Positions 34,591 through 44,900 of a stretch of 64,000 nucleotides of DNA are shown piece by piece. The notes beneath the pieces are model-generated. The model was given only the letters and a program-made list of their open reading frames with translations. It was not told where the DNA came from and did not search any database. This DNA comes from Pirellulaceae bacterium (lineage in GTDB: Bacteria; Planctomycetota; Planctomycetia; Pirellulales; Pirellulaceae), in NCBI GenBank assembly GCA_022448645.1, contig JAKVBZ010000006.1:62001-126000 (forward strand), given 5' to 3'. The translations under genes were made by a program, and so were the position numbers. Every line of letters begins with the position of its first letter. Position 1 is the stretch's first letter.

Positions 34591-35874
34591 ATGCCCAATC
34601 CGCTTCAGCAACGGGTATCCTTAAGAGCCCGGTTTGTCATCCCTGTCGAACAGTCACCGATTGCGGGTGGTACGTTGACGGTTCGCGGAGAGCAAATTCT
34701 CGATGTGGGTCAGGCAGCACCCGACGATGATGTGCTTGATCTAGGCTCAATGGCAATTCTGCCGGCTTTTATTAACACCCACACACATCTCGAATTCAGC
34801 CAACTTGATCAACCGCTTGGCTATCCAGGGATGCCGTTTAGCGATTGGATTCGCGCCGTGCTGAAGTACCGCGAACAGCAAACGGAAACCTCGGAGATCG
34901 CGGTGAGTCAAGGCTTGGCAGAGAGTGCTGCAGTGGGCACCGCTGCGCTGGGTGAGATTGTGACCTATCCATTGAATCGGAGACATGCCGAGAACTCGCA
35001 CGTGCACACCGTGTGTTTTCATGAATTGATCGGTTTGTCGACAGAGCGGGTCCAGCAACAATGCGAACGGGCTCATCAAATGGCAACAGAGCTGAATGCC
35101 ACCACGGACGCACCTTCGGGCCTCAGTCCGCATGCCCCCTACACGGCTCATCGACATTTGGTGTCAACAGTGACACAACTTTCGGCAGATCATGGAGTTC
35201 CGGTTGCCATGCATCTGGCAGAAACTCGAGAAGAAATACAATTGTTAATGAGTCAATCGGGACCGCTGCACGAGTTACTCGTCGAGCGAAACGTGTGGCA
35301 ACCCCAGGCCTTCACGCCAGGAATTCGCCCCCTTGATTATTTGCACTTATTGGCTCAAGCAAATCATACATTGATCATTCATGGAAATTTCCTCGATGAG
35401 GAAGAAATGCATTTCATTGGGACTCAGCGCAATCGCATGACGGTCGTGTACTGCCCACGGACTCACGCCTATTTCCAGCACCCGGAGTATCCTCTGCGTA
35501 CGCTGCTCGACGCCAAGATTCGCGTTGTTCTCGGTACGGATTCGCGCGCCTCGAACCCTGATTTGCAAATGCTGTCCGAAATGCGATGCGTGGCCAAGCG
35601 CCATTCCCAGGTATCAGCCAAGGAAATCCTTCGCATGGGAACAATGGATGGCGCCATGGCACTGGGTGTGGAAAACAGCTTAGGTTCCTTGGCACCCGGC
35701 AAACAAGCATCGTTTGTCGCCGTGCAGTTACCGACATCAACAGAGTCTGCCGCAGAACACCTAGTCTTGGATCACGAACTGCCCATCGAATTGGTAGTCT
35801 TGAAAGGTCAAATTATTTTTGCCTCTGATTCCACACGTGCCATCATCGGGAAAGTTTTCCCAGTACCTAGTTAA
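34591..35874 (+). CDS. Amidohydrolase (aminofutalosine-deaminase/TRZ-ATZ-like)
   Basis: This encodes 427 residues from ATG 34591; the open frame extends back to a TTG at 34567, judged unlikely. It has the metal-binding HTH motif in NTHTHLEFS (His 64 and 66), a later 'MHLAET' and 'IHGNF', and 'LGTDSRAS' with the metal-binding Asp. The C-terminal 'SLAPGKQASFVAV' is typical of cytosine-deaminase-type amidohydrolases. The set of motifs resembles aminodeoxyfutalosine deaminases (menaquinone route) and S-adenosylhomocysteine deaminases, but neither is certain. There is no link to neighbours. Confidence 0.8.
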   Translation: MPNPLQQRVSLRARFVIPVEQSPIAGGTLTVRGEQILDVGQAAPDDDVLDLGSMAILPAFINTHTHLEFSQLDQPLGYPGMPFSDWIRAVLKYREQQTETSEIAVSQGLAESAAVGTAALGEIVTYPLNRRHAENSHVHTVCFHELIGLSTERVQQQCERAHQMATELNATTDAPSGLSPHAPYTAHRHLVSTVTQLSADHGVPVAMHLAETREEIQLLMSQSGPLHELLVERNVWQPQAFTPGIRPLDYLHLLAQANHTLIIHGNFLDEEEMHFIGTQRNRMTVVYCPRTHAYFQHPEYPLRTLLDAKIRVVLGTDSRASNPDLQMLSEMRCVAKRHSQVSAKEILRMGTMDGAMALGVENSLGSLAPGKQASFVAVQLPTSTESAAEHLVLDHELPIELVVLKGQIIFASDSTRAIIGKVFPVPS

Positions 35875-36323
35875 TGGAATGCGTCCTTGTGGGCCAAACG
35901 AAGCACACGTTTGTAGCGGATGCGTGGTGCTCGATTGTCGATACTGGATGCAGAGTGCTGGATGGAAAAGTCACGATATCGGTGGCGATTTTGGGTCAAG
36001 AATATGAATAATACTGATTACTAGGTTCGGTTGGCGCTCATCACGAAAATGACAACTCGCAGCTTCTTTTTGGTGGTCGTCATTGATCTTTCCGGGGACT
36101 GTAAGTCACAACAAAGAAGGTTGTAGACGCCATCTTCGGGCCAGCCACCCCGCCTAGAACTGCCCTTAGCGGATCGTGGCTAGCGCATGGGGATCATGAT
36201 TAGGAACAAGCCTTGTACGTGCGGACAATCCATAAGCCATCCCTTGCGTCTGCCTTTTGCGGGCACTACATTTCGTGAAATAGAAAATTTTTGTCTTTGC
36301 AACAAATCGTGAAGTGAATCATT
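35875..36323. other. Intergenic region
   Basis: The 449 bp before mnmA contain no supported gene. Possible frames on the minus strand (36180-36542) overlap mnmA and have no family features. I see no tRNA or structured RNA. Confidence 0.35.
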
Positions 36324-37439
36324 ATGTCGCGAGTCGTTTTGGCTATGTCGGGAGGTGTCGATAGCAGTGTCGCCGCGCATCTTCTGCGTGAGCAAGGACA
36401 TGAAGTGGTGGGGGTTTTCATGAGGCACGGCACGGAATCGCCAGTGGCATGCTCGACTCATTCCCCTGCCAACGAACAACTTTCTATCCTCAACCAGCGA
36501 CTCGATCACAAACAAGGCTGCTGCAGTGCGACAGATGCACACGACGCTCGACGCGTCGCCGATCGATTGGAAATTCCATTTTACGCGTTGAACCTAAATC
36601 AGGAATTCGGCCGCATCATGGATTATTTTGTCGACGAATACTCGGCAGGTCGAACCCCTAATCCGTGCGTGATGTGCAACCATTGGATTAAGTTCGGTAA
36701 ATTGTTCGACTATGCCGATTCGATCGGTGCCGAGTTTGTGGCGACAGGTCACTATGCACGACTGGTGACAGAATCGAACCATGGTACGACGACGATATGT
36801 CGTGGTGTCGATCATGCCAAAGACCAGTCGTATGTCCTATTCGGTATTGCACGATCGCTGCTGTCCCGCATGTTGCTACCTGTCGGTAGTTATACCAAGC
36901 CTCAGATTCGCGAGCTGGCAACCGAACTCAGTTTAGGTGTCGCCGACAAGCGGGATAGCCAAGAAATCTGTTTTGTAGTCACAGGAAAGCACGACGAATT
37001 CATAAGAGAGCGTCGAGGTCATTCGGATATGTCCGGTGAAATCGTGACTACGGACGGCACGCTCGTTGGCACACATCCGGGTATCGAAGGATTTACCGTG
37101 GGCCAACGGAAGGGACTTGGAGTAGCCATGGGGGAACCCCACTTCGTTATTCGTATTGAAGCCGAATCGCGACGTGTGGTGATCGGCACACGTAACGAGT
37201 TGGCTCGGCGAGAACTAACTGCAAAAAACAGTAATTGGCTCATCGAACCACCCGACTGTAGCTTTCCATGTCTGGCCCAAATTCGCTACAACAGCAAAGC
37301 CGAACCGGCAACAGTCCATCTAGTTGACAACAACAGTTTCCAAGTTGAGTTTGACTCCGCACAACACGGAGTGGCACCGGGTCAGGCCGTCGTTTGTTAC
37401 CAGAACGACCATGTATTGGGTGGAGGCTGGATCGAGTAA
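36324..37439 (+). CDS. mnmA: tRNA-specific 2-thiouridylase MnmA
   Basis: This encodes 371 residues, a normal length. It forms 2-thiouridine at the wobble base U34 of tRNA-Lys, -Glu and -Gln, using ATP and sulfur delivered by a persulfide relay. The PP-loop SGGVDSS is at residues 9-15; the catalytic Cys lies in NPCVMCN (Cys 118), and the second catalytic Cys in RDSQEICF (Cys 216). 'FTVGQRKGLG' (about residue 254) and the C-terminal beta domain agree with the family. A Cys-rich insert, GCCSATDAHDARRVAD, at about residues 65-80 resembles that in many non-enterobacterial members. It stands alone in its strand context. Confidence 0.97.
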   Translation: MSRVVLAMSGGVDSSVAAHLLREQGHEVVGVFMRHGTESPVACSTHSPANEQLSILNQRLDHKQGCCSATDAHDARRVADRLEIPFYALNLNQEFGRIMDYFVDEYSAGRTPNPCVMCNHWIKFGKLFDYADSIGAEFVATGHYARLVTESNHGTTTICRGVDHAKDQSYVLFGIARSLLSRMLLPVGSYTKPQIRELATELSLGVADKRDSQEICFVVTGKHDEFIRERRGHSDMSGEIVTTDGTLVGTHPGIEGFTVGQRKGLGVAMGEPHFVIRIEAESRRVVIGTRNELARRELTAKNSNWLIEPPDCSFPCLAQIRYNSKAEPATVHLVDNNSFQVEFDSAQHGVAPGQAVVCYQNDHVLGGGWIE

Positions 37440-37902
37440 AGCCCCCAGTTTCGCAACCTCAATTAGCTTTTTACTTGTTCATTTAGTCATTCCATTGATG
37501 GTGGGATCGGCTACACAGCCACTTCCTGATGAACCCTACAGAACTCGTGTCACGGGGATATTCCAAAAAAAGTTCGCAGTTATTGAAAGAGATTTTTGAT
37601 TGCCAAATTAGGATCTATTTGATGAAGTGTCTTCCGGCCATCACGTAAGAGAAATCTCAAGAAAAACACTTACTATCGTTATTTCAGCTAGAACTGGAGT
37701 GGGGATGGCGGCAACCAGGGGCCAAATTACATACTAAAAAAAGGCGCAAAATGTTTTCAACCAGCAATTTGACAAGACAAATCCTGCTGGCGTGATGGGG
37801 GTTTGACCTATCGCAGAAGTCCAAGTTATGTAAAAATGCTCGGCATGCCCGGTTGATCGGATCGCTGACATTGCAAACCAGGAAGGCGCAAGGAAACGAT
37901 GC
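37440..37902. other. Intergenic region
   Basis: 463 bp without a supported gene. The region has no clear promoter or terminator; it serves as the 5' region of the small HTH-like and cold-shock genes. Confidence 0.35.
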
Positions 37903-38112
37903 ATGGACGAGTTGCGAATTGATATATGGGACTACATTTTTCGGAGTGTGGGCCCCAAGTCACTCGACGAAATCGCTGGGTATGCCGGCTGTGACCGGGC
38001 CACAGTGATGACCGCAGTTAACCACGAATGGTTTTGCCTTATTGGTAATGATGTGGCCATCGCCTATGGGCCCAATAGCAGCCCCACCGATTCTAATAGT
38101 TCGTTTTTTTGA
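37903..38112 (+). CDS. Small helical (HTH-like) protein
   Basis: This encodes 69 residues; ATG 37903 follows AAGGAAA. The middle, 'SLDEIAGYAGCDRATVMTAV', has the alternating pattern of a helix-turn-helix or winged-helix core. The Ser/Asn-rich tail is disordered. It is 17 bp upstream of the cold-shock gene and likely in the same transcript. No known family is recognised. Confidence 0.6.
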   Translation: MDELRIDIWDYIFRSVGPKSLDEIAGYAGCDRATVMTAVNHEWFCLIGNDVAIAYGPNSSPTDSNSSFF

Positions 38113-38129
38113 TGTAGGGGATGGTTGCG

Positions 38130-38327
38130 ATGCCACAGGGTACGATTAAAAAGCTGATCACGGACAAAGGTTTTGGATTCATCGAGGGTGATCAAGGTGA
38201 TATTTTCTTTCACCACTCTTCACTCGTCGAAGTTTCCATCGAGAGTCTCCAAGAGGGTCAGCTGGTCGAATATGAAGTAGGAAGTGGCCCCAAGGGTCCG
38301 CGTGCCGAAAACGTCAAGGTTGCTTGA
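38130..38327 (+). CDS. Cold-shock domain protein (CspA-like)
   Basis: This encodes 65 residues; ATG 38130 is chosen over 38121 because AGGGG then lies nine bases upstream. It contains the RNA-binding motifs KGFGFIE (RNP1, about residues 13-19) and DIFFHHSSL (RNP2, about 25-33), and the ending 'GPRAENVKV' is typical. Csp proteins bind single-stranded RNA and DNA and unfold RNA structures, as RNA chaperones or antiterminators. It is the second gene of a pair with the small HTH-like protein. Confidence 0.95.
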   Translation: MPQGTIKKLITDKGFGFIEGDQGDIFFHHSSLVEVSIESLQEGQLVEYEVGSGPKGPRAENVKVA

Positions 38328-38982
38328 CGGATCTTCTTCGGGGTTCTGCAGCAGTCACTGATTACAGAGCTCTTTCCGATCGTTTACTGAGATACTCTCA
38401 CGACCTTGATGTTGCGCATGTCCTGCTCGGCAATATGCTAAAGTTGGGGTTGGTAGTGAGCAATCTCATGCCAGCTGCATATTGCTCTTGTTGTTGTGGG
38501 CTTCGCTGTCTGGCTTTTTAGCTTGGTCAAGACTCTCCGCGTGGGCTTCCGGTCTGTAGCTGAAGATCACTGGAAACAACGAACCGTACTCGGTCACCAT
38601 GCAGTCTCGGGAGTGGACGGTAGATGGTACGCTCGCGGGCCCCTGGGCTCCATCGCTGTTGTAGACATTGATCTGTTTGTCTTTTTTCGAAATTGTCGAA
38701 AGGACCAACACACGCATCGTCGTGAAGAAGACATGACCGTTGGCCTGCAACCAACCGGCAGAACTCTTTTGCAGCGCGGCGTCATGCTGCTTCGATCCTA
38801 TCAAAGGCGACACGCGGGCGAGTAAGGTACAATCCCGGAGATGACCGATCGATGCGTTTGATCTGTGGTTGAAGATCACGTGGCCACTCCACCTGCCCCT
38901 CCTTCACCATCAGATCTCTATTTCAACATGTATAATGTATTGTGCATTCCACCACCGAACGACTCCCTCAAGAACCCAAATC
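38328..38982. other. Long intergenic region
   Basis: 655 bp with no convincing gene. The longest minus-strand frame (38466-38879, 137 codons) and a plus-strand frame (38496-38825) overlap, have no recognisable domains or ribosome sites and cannot both be real. The region leads into the haem-binding propeller gene. Confidence 0.35.
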
Positions 38983-41562
38983 ATGTCGATGCTACGAATA
39001 AAAGCTATTTCTACACCTCGGTTCGGTGACCCTATAAGGCCGTCGCTCCCCAATCAAGCGCTAGATCGACGGCCTTGGAAGGCGATCGTACATTTTAGCC
39101 AACCGGTTTTAAAACCACTTTTTTGCGTCTTGTCATTCGTCGTCTGCGCAAACGTGTTGGCTGGACAGGCCACTCGGCCAGATTCGATTCAGTCACAACC
39201 AGGTTTCCACGTCGAACTGTTACACTCTGCGACAGCTGAACAGGGATCGTGGATCAGCATGACATTTGACGACCAAGGCCGTTTGATTTTAGGAATTGAC
39301 AAGCAAGGTCTAACCCGAATCACATTCGACGGACAGGACCAATTATCGTTCGAACGTATCAACGATTCGTTGAAGCATTGCCGGGGTGTGTTGTGGGCAC
39401 ATAACAGCCTGTACGTTGCTGCAACGTACAGCAATGGGTACTACCGTTTACAGGACACAAACGGCGACGACCAATTCGACGACGTCCAGTTACTATGCAA
39501 AATGGACTACCGCAGCCGTTATGGTCACGGCACCAATCAAGTCGTTTTAGGGCCGGATGGCATGATTTACATCGCCAATGGCAACGACGTTTCGTTTCCC
39601 CCACAGGTTTCACAGAACTCGCCATATCGCAATCCACAAAATGATTGGCTGTTGCCGAATCCACACGATTTGGGAGAGGACCATCGCGTCGGACATATCT
39701 TACGCACGGACGCCGACGGACAGCACTGGGAAGTTATCGCCGGAGGATTTCGCAATCAGTTTGACTTGGTGTTCAACGAAAATGGGGAACTTTTTACATA
39801 CGACTCCGACATGGAATGGGATGTGGGATTGCCATGGTATCGTCCAACACGTTTGAACCACGTCGTTTCGGCAGGAGAATACGGCTGGCGATGGGGAACG
39901 GGCAAATGGCCGTCCTATTTTGCAGATAGTTTACCGACAACTCTAGATACGGGCCTCGGCTCGCCCACAGGAATGATCTTTGCCACCGCCAGTCGATTTC
40001 CGGCCAAATTTCGCTCAGCACTATTGATGGCCGATTGGCAAAATGGGCGCATCCTCGCGGTTTACTTAACACCTCGTGGTGCCAGCTATACGGCCGAATA
40101 TGACGTCTTCCTGGAGGGCGCCCCGCTCAACGTTTGCGATATGGTTTTCGGAAAGGATGGATCCTTGTATTTCATTACCGGCGGTCGTGGCTCTCAATCG
40201 GGACTGTACCGTGTTTCTTATGTAGGAGACGAATGGAAACCAGATATAGGAAAGAGTCAATCATCTGTGGCCAACGCAAAGGCCACCCAAGCGCGTCAAC
40301 TACGCCATGAGTTGGAACACTTTCACACGACCAGTGACCCAGCTGCTGTCGATTTTGTTTGGCCCCATCTGGGCAGCCAAGATCGTTGGATTCAATTTGC
40401 CGCTCGAGTGGCCTTGGAACGACAAAACGTGGAATGGTGGCAAGAGAAAGCTCTCCAGGAAACCAAAGTGACAATTCAGCTAAATGCCCTATTGGCCCTG
40501 GTGCGCTCACCTGCAGAGAATCCGCAAGTCGCAATCCTTAAAGCTTTGGATCGTCTGGCACTTGACGAGCTCAATGATGGATCGTTGTTGATAGCGCTGC
40601 GACTGTACGCAATCAGTTTCATACGGCATGGTTCTCCCGACACGGCGACTCAAGCCAACCTTGCCGTGCGCATGAACAAGATTTTTCCTCGAGAAGACGT
40701 ACGTATCAATCAGGAACTAGGAGAATTGCTCGTCTATCTTAACGCACCCAACGTCATCTCGACGTTGCTCGACAGGATGGAAGCTGCACCCACGCAGCAG
40801 GAGCAAATCCACCACGGGATGTCGTTACGGCACGCCCAAGATGGTTGGACGGCAGAGCAACAACAACGCATGCTAAACTGGATACAACATGCGTTGAATT
40901 TTTACGGTGGTAAACTGGTGAACGCAACCATCGATGCGATCCGTGACGACTTCTTGAAAACGCTTGACGAGGAACAACGGGAACCATGGCAAGAAATATT
41001 GGCCCGTCAACCAGCAATCGACGAACAACATCTGATCAGCCCAAAAAATCTCCCACATGTGCGAGATTGGAAGTGGGATGACCTGCTACCCGCTTTGGAC
41101 CAGTTAGAGGAAAGCGAACGATCGCTTTCTCGAGGACGTTTGGCGGTCACAAAAACACACTGCTTTCGCTGCCATCGCATTGGTCACGAGGGAGCTCATG
41201 TTGGCCCTGATTTGACCAACTTGGGACGCAGGTACGATGCCCGTAAAATCTGGGAATCGATTGTTGCCCCTTCGCAAACGATCGACCCCAAATACCGGCA
41301 GACTACCTATTTTCTTGATTCGGGAAAAATCGTGACAGGCCGCGCGCTACATGTCAATGGTAAGGAATTGACCGTCGAAACCAATCCGCTCACTACTGCA
41401 CAGTCTACAATCGAACGCACGACGATCGAGTCTTCTCGTCCGTCCCCAATTTCGGTCATGCCGAGCGGCCTGGTCAACGTATTGGAAAAGGAAGAAATCC
41501 TCGACCTGATAGCCTATCTGATTTCGTCGTCGGGCGAAAAGAACCGCGCTCTCGCGGAGTAA
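38983..41562 (+). CDS. Exported beta-propeller / HEAT-like / haem-binding protein (TIGR02603-like)
   Basis: This encodes 859 residues from ATG 38983; the open frame begins at 38869, but the first 38 residues are not signal-like, and no start has a ribosome site. A hydrophobic segment at about residues 46-68 ('LFCVLSFVVCANVLAG') is a signal peptide after a long basic n-region. Residues 70-420 form an NHL/PQQ-like propeller of the planctomycete membrane-bound-dehydrogenase type ('GLTRITFDGQDQLSF', 'YGHGTNQVVLGPDGMIYIANGND'). Residues 430-690 are helical and HEAT-like. A C-terminal haem-c domain has CFRCH (about 727-731) and 'GPDLTNLGRRYDA'. Its role is probably in periplasmic electron transfer with a sugar substrate. 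Confidence 0.85.
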   Translation: MSMLRIKAISTPRFGDPIRPSLPNQALDRRPWKAIVHFSQPVLKPLFCVLSFVVCANVLAGQATRPDSIQSQPGFHVELLHSATAEQGSWISMTFDDQGRLILGIDKQGLTRITFDGQDQLSFERINDSLKHCRGVLWAHNSLYVAATYSNGYYRLQDTNGDDQFDDVQLLCKMDYRSRYGHGTNQVVLGPDGMIYIANGNDVSFPPQVSQNSPYRNPQNDWLLPNPHDLGEDHRVGHILRTDADGQHWEVIAGGFRNQFDLVFNENGELFTYDSDMEWDVGLPWYRPTRLNHVVSAGEYGWRWGTGKWPSYFADSLPTTLDTGLGSPTGMIFATASRFPAKFRSALLMADWQNGRILAVYLTPRGASYTAEYDVFLEGAPLNVCDMVFGKDGSLYFITGGRGSQSGLYRVSYVGDEWKPDIGKSQSSVANAKATQARQLRHELEHFHTTSDPAAVDFVWPHLGSQDRWIQFAARVALERQNVEWWQEKALQETKVTIQLNALLALVRSPAENPQVAILKALDRLALDELNDGSLLIALRLYAISFIRHGSPDTATQANLAVRMNKIFPREDVRINQELGELLVYLNAPNVISTLLDRMEAAPTQQEQIHHGMSLRHAQDGWTAEQQQRMLNWIQHALNFYGGKLVNATIDAIRDDFLKTLDEEQREPWQEILARQPAIDEQHLISPKNLPHVRDWKWDDLLPALDQLEESERSLSRGRLAVTKTHCFRCHRIGHEGAHVGPDLTNLGRRYDARKIWESIVAPSQTIDPKYRQTTYFLDSGKIVTGRALHVNGKELTVETNPLTTAQSTIERTTIESSRPSPISVMPSGLVNVLEKEEILDLIAYLISSSGEKNRALAE

Positions 41563-41968
41563 CAAGCAACAATCGCAATGTTTTTCGTGCTCCTATCTGC
41601 TGTGACGTTCGAATACGCATTTCGAACTGGTTGCCAGGACGGCCAATTTCTTCGAAAAAACGTGCCTCCACTGTGGAACGTCGGAAGCAGTAGGGGCTCC
41701 AGTTGCTGTCAGCGCAATCATTCTGTCACTGCCTTTGTTGCTGGCTGCTCTCTCTTTCGGCTACGTTAGGGAGCATTCGACTCGAATCCTGTGGCTGGGT
41801 TCAAGCTGCAACAGCCTCCAAGTCTCAACCCTGAATCACACCTGCTGGCGTTGATTGCATAGAGATCTTCTCAGGTTTTCATCTTGTGGCAGCGGGCCAG
41901 TTTCGCTATTTCTACCGCCGCAACGAAAACATGCGTTTCGTTGTCCTTATCTTTTGGATGCATTCGCA
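41563..41968. other. Intergenic region
   Basis: 406 bp between the haem protein and bamA. One frame encodes a Cys pair (TCLHCG) and a hydrophobic helix ('AIILSLPLLLAALSFGYV') but has no start codon and is probably chance. No clear regulatory element was seen. Confidence 0.35.
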
Positions 41969-44900
41969 ATGCTCATACGGAAATCACTGATGCCCGTCGT
42001 TCACTTCGACGTTAAGCACTTATTCCGCGCTGCGGCCTTGGGTTGTTGGTGCGCGTTCATCATGGGCTCAGCCACCCATGCTCAAATGGGTGGCATGGGC
42101 GGAAACTCGATGATGGGAAATCGTCTCAGTGGCCCACAACAAGTGAGTGCTCGTGATTATTACCAAGAAAATGGTCCCGTGATCTCTTTAGCCGATGCGC
42201 CTCCCGTCACCGAGGTGCATATTGTGGGCAGCGAAACGTACACTGACAGTCAAGTCCGTAAACGCATTAAGACTCGTCCCGGCAGACCCTACGATACAGA
42301 ACTGATTCAAGCAGACGTGCGACGACTAATGTCGAGCGGCATGTTTCACAACATTCGACCCTTTGTCGATAGAAGCGAACGTGGAATCTCAGTGACATTC
42401 GAAGTCTTTGAACGGCCCACGATTCGTGACATCAAATATCTGGGCAACGAAAAGATCAAAGACCGGGTGTTGAAAAAAGAATCCGGTTTGCAAGTCGGTG
42501 AGTCACTCAACCTGTACACCGTCGACGAAGCTCGCCGCAAACTAGAGCAATTTTACCAAGAGAAAGGTTTTCCCAAGGCAAATATTCAGATTGCTGAAGG
42601 CAACAAGCCGGAAGACCGCCGCGTTGTATTCATCATCAACGAAGGACATTTGCAACGTGTTTTTAAAACCGAATTTGTCGGCAATCAATTCGTTGCCGAC
42701 CGCCGTTTGAAGACAAAGATTGAAACCAAACGAGGCTACCTGTGGTACATCAAAGGCCGCTTCGACCGTGACAAATTAGACGCAGACGTTGAAAAGTTGA
42801 CCGCTTACTACCGCAGTTTTGGCTTCTTTCGAGCTCACATTGGACGTGAATATGAAGTGGGGCCGTCCGGCACGTGGGTGTCCGTCAAGTTTGTCATCGA
42901 CGAAGGTCCTCGTTACGTCGTACAGAGCGTCGCCTTCCAGGGTGTCGACAAATTCGAACACCAAGCTCTGGTCAATCGCTTGGAAACCAAAGTGGGAGAA
43001 CACTTCCACATCGGTAAACTCAACAAAGATATCGCCAAGCTACGGGATTTCTACGGTCACTACGGATATATTTTTGCAGACATACAAGCGGATCCCAGGT
43101 TCCTGGAAGAACCGGGCGGACTGGATGTGATCTTTGATGTCGAAGAAGGCGAATTAGTACGGATTCGCAACATCAATGTGAACATCGCCGGCGAAAACCC
43201 TCACACTAGCAAGAAAACCGTTTGGGCACGCCTCGACATGCGACCAGGCGACATTTTAAGAAGCCAGACGGTGCGTGATGCCGAACGGCGGCTCAAAGCC
43301 GCTCAAATCTTTAAGGTGGATCCGGCAAGTGGTTCCGCTCCGAGAATCGTCGTCAAACCAGTCGAAGATGAACAGGAGGACTATGACATACGCGGACAGA
43401 GTCCTCACGGTTTCACGAAAACATGGCGTCGACGTCCTTGGATTGTTCGCGGACAGCACACTCCTCCAGGCGTCAATTTTGTGCCCGCCCTACAAAGTCA
43501 TGCTATGACAGGTCAATCGCCCACGTTCCGTTCGCCAACTCCAGTTCCCCCCACGGCTACCGGTACCCCAACGAACATCTCATCGCAGGCCGTTGGACCG
43601 GCACAACACAGTACCTATCCACACTCAAACTCGTACGCCCCACCAAACACCTGGGCTCAACAACCTAACCACCAACAGCCTCGTTCGTACGTATTACCGA
43701 ACACACAGGCGCCAATGAATGTGGCACCTCGGAATGCGCCTTACAACAATAGGATTTCTCACGAATCCGCACAGCCACCGCCAATCGGCTACTCTCAGGG
43801 CAACCGTCCTGCACAATCGAACACATTTAACAAATGGATTCCGGGGAGCACCGAGCACCAGCGACGGGCCCTACCCGTTTCGGGGCAACCACTGCAATCC
43901 GCACGCAATCCACTGGTTCAATCCAGCGCCGCACCGCCGCAGCAGCAAACTTTGTCGGCGTTAAACTCAAACTACCAATCATTTCCATCAGCACCGTCCG
44001 GACGATCATTAAACAATTTTCGAAACCAGCCGACAGCCGTTCCGTCAGCACCAGGTTCCAGGGTTGCTGCCAACTCCAATGGATTGCCGTTTGCGCCTCA
44101 CTCTGGCCCCTCGGACCATCCGCCCAACGTTCCACCAGGTGCGTCCGTGCAAGGTCCAGTCGTTCCAGGCTCCGCTGCGGTGGGGCCTCCTCCGGTCCAA
44201 GCCCATCCGGGGGGACCCTATTTACAGTCGCTGGGGCCAGGTAACAGAAATGCGTCCATGCTACCTCCGCCGCCGAACCCACTGACACTCCCGGGCCTCG
44301 GTCCGACTCCCGGAATGTTGGCTGACGTGGACGTGATGTTGGAAGAGACACAAACTGGCCGCTTTATGTTTGGCGTAGGAGTCAACTCTGATGCTGGTGT
44401 GATCGGCAACATTGTCATCGACGAACGGAACTTCGACCTATTCCGCGTGCCGCGCAGTTGGCAGGATGTTGGCAACGGCCAAGCTTTTCGTGGTGGAGGC
44501 CAAGGATTTCGACTTGAGGCATTACCGGGTACAAGAGTCCAACGGTATACGATAAGTCTGACAGAACCATACCTATTCGGTACTCAAATAAGTTCGAACA
44601 TTAGCGGCTACTTTTTCAATCGTCGTTTCTTTGATTGGGACGAACAACGATTCGGTGGTCGGTTAGGATTCGGTTACCGCCTGGGACCGGACTTGTCCAC
44701 TGCCATGAATGTGCGAGCAGAACAAGTTGAGATTACCAATCCACGTACGGTCGGCACAGCGCCCCAATTGGATGCCGTCATCGGCGAGCATGACGTGTTC
44801 AGCGGTAGAGTATCTCTGACACATGATACACGAGACATCGCGTTCGCTCCGACCGAAGGTCACTTATTCGAAATGTCTTACGAACAAGTGTTCGGTAGCT

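Noticed and set aside
38466..38879. Minus-strand open frame of 137 codons
   Set aside because: No recognisable domain or ribosome site; overlaps another plus-strand frame of equal quality. Left as intergenic.
41590..41870. Frame encoding a Cys pair and a hydrophobic helix
   Set aside because: No start codon in frame after the upstream stop and no ribosome site.
43827..44351. Minus-strand open frame of 174 codons
   Set aside because: Shadow of the low-complexity part of the bamA-like gene, whose repetitive composition keeps other frames open.
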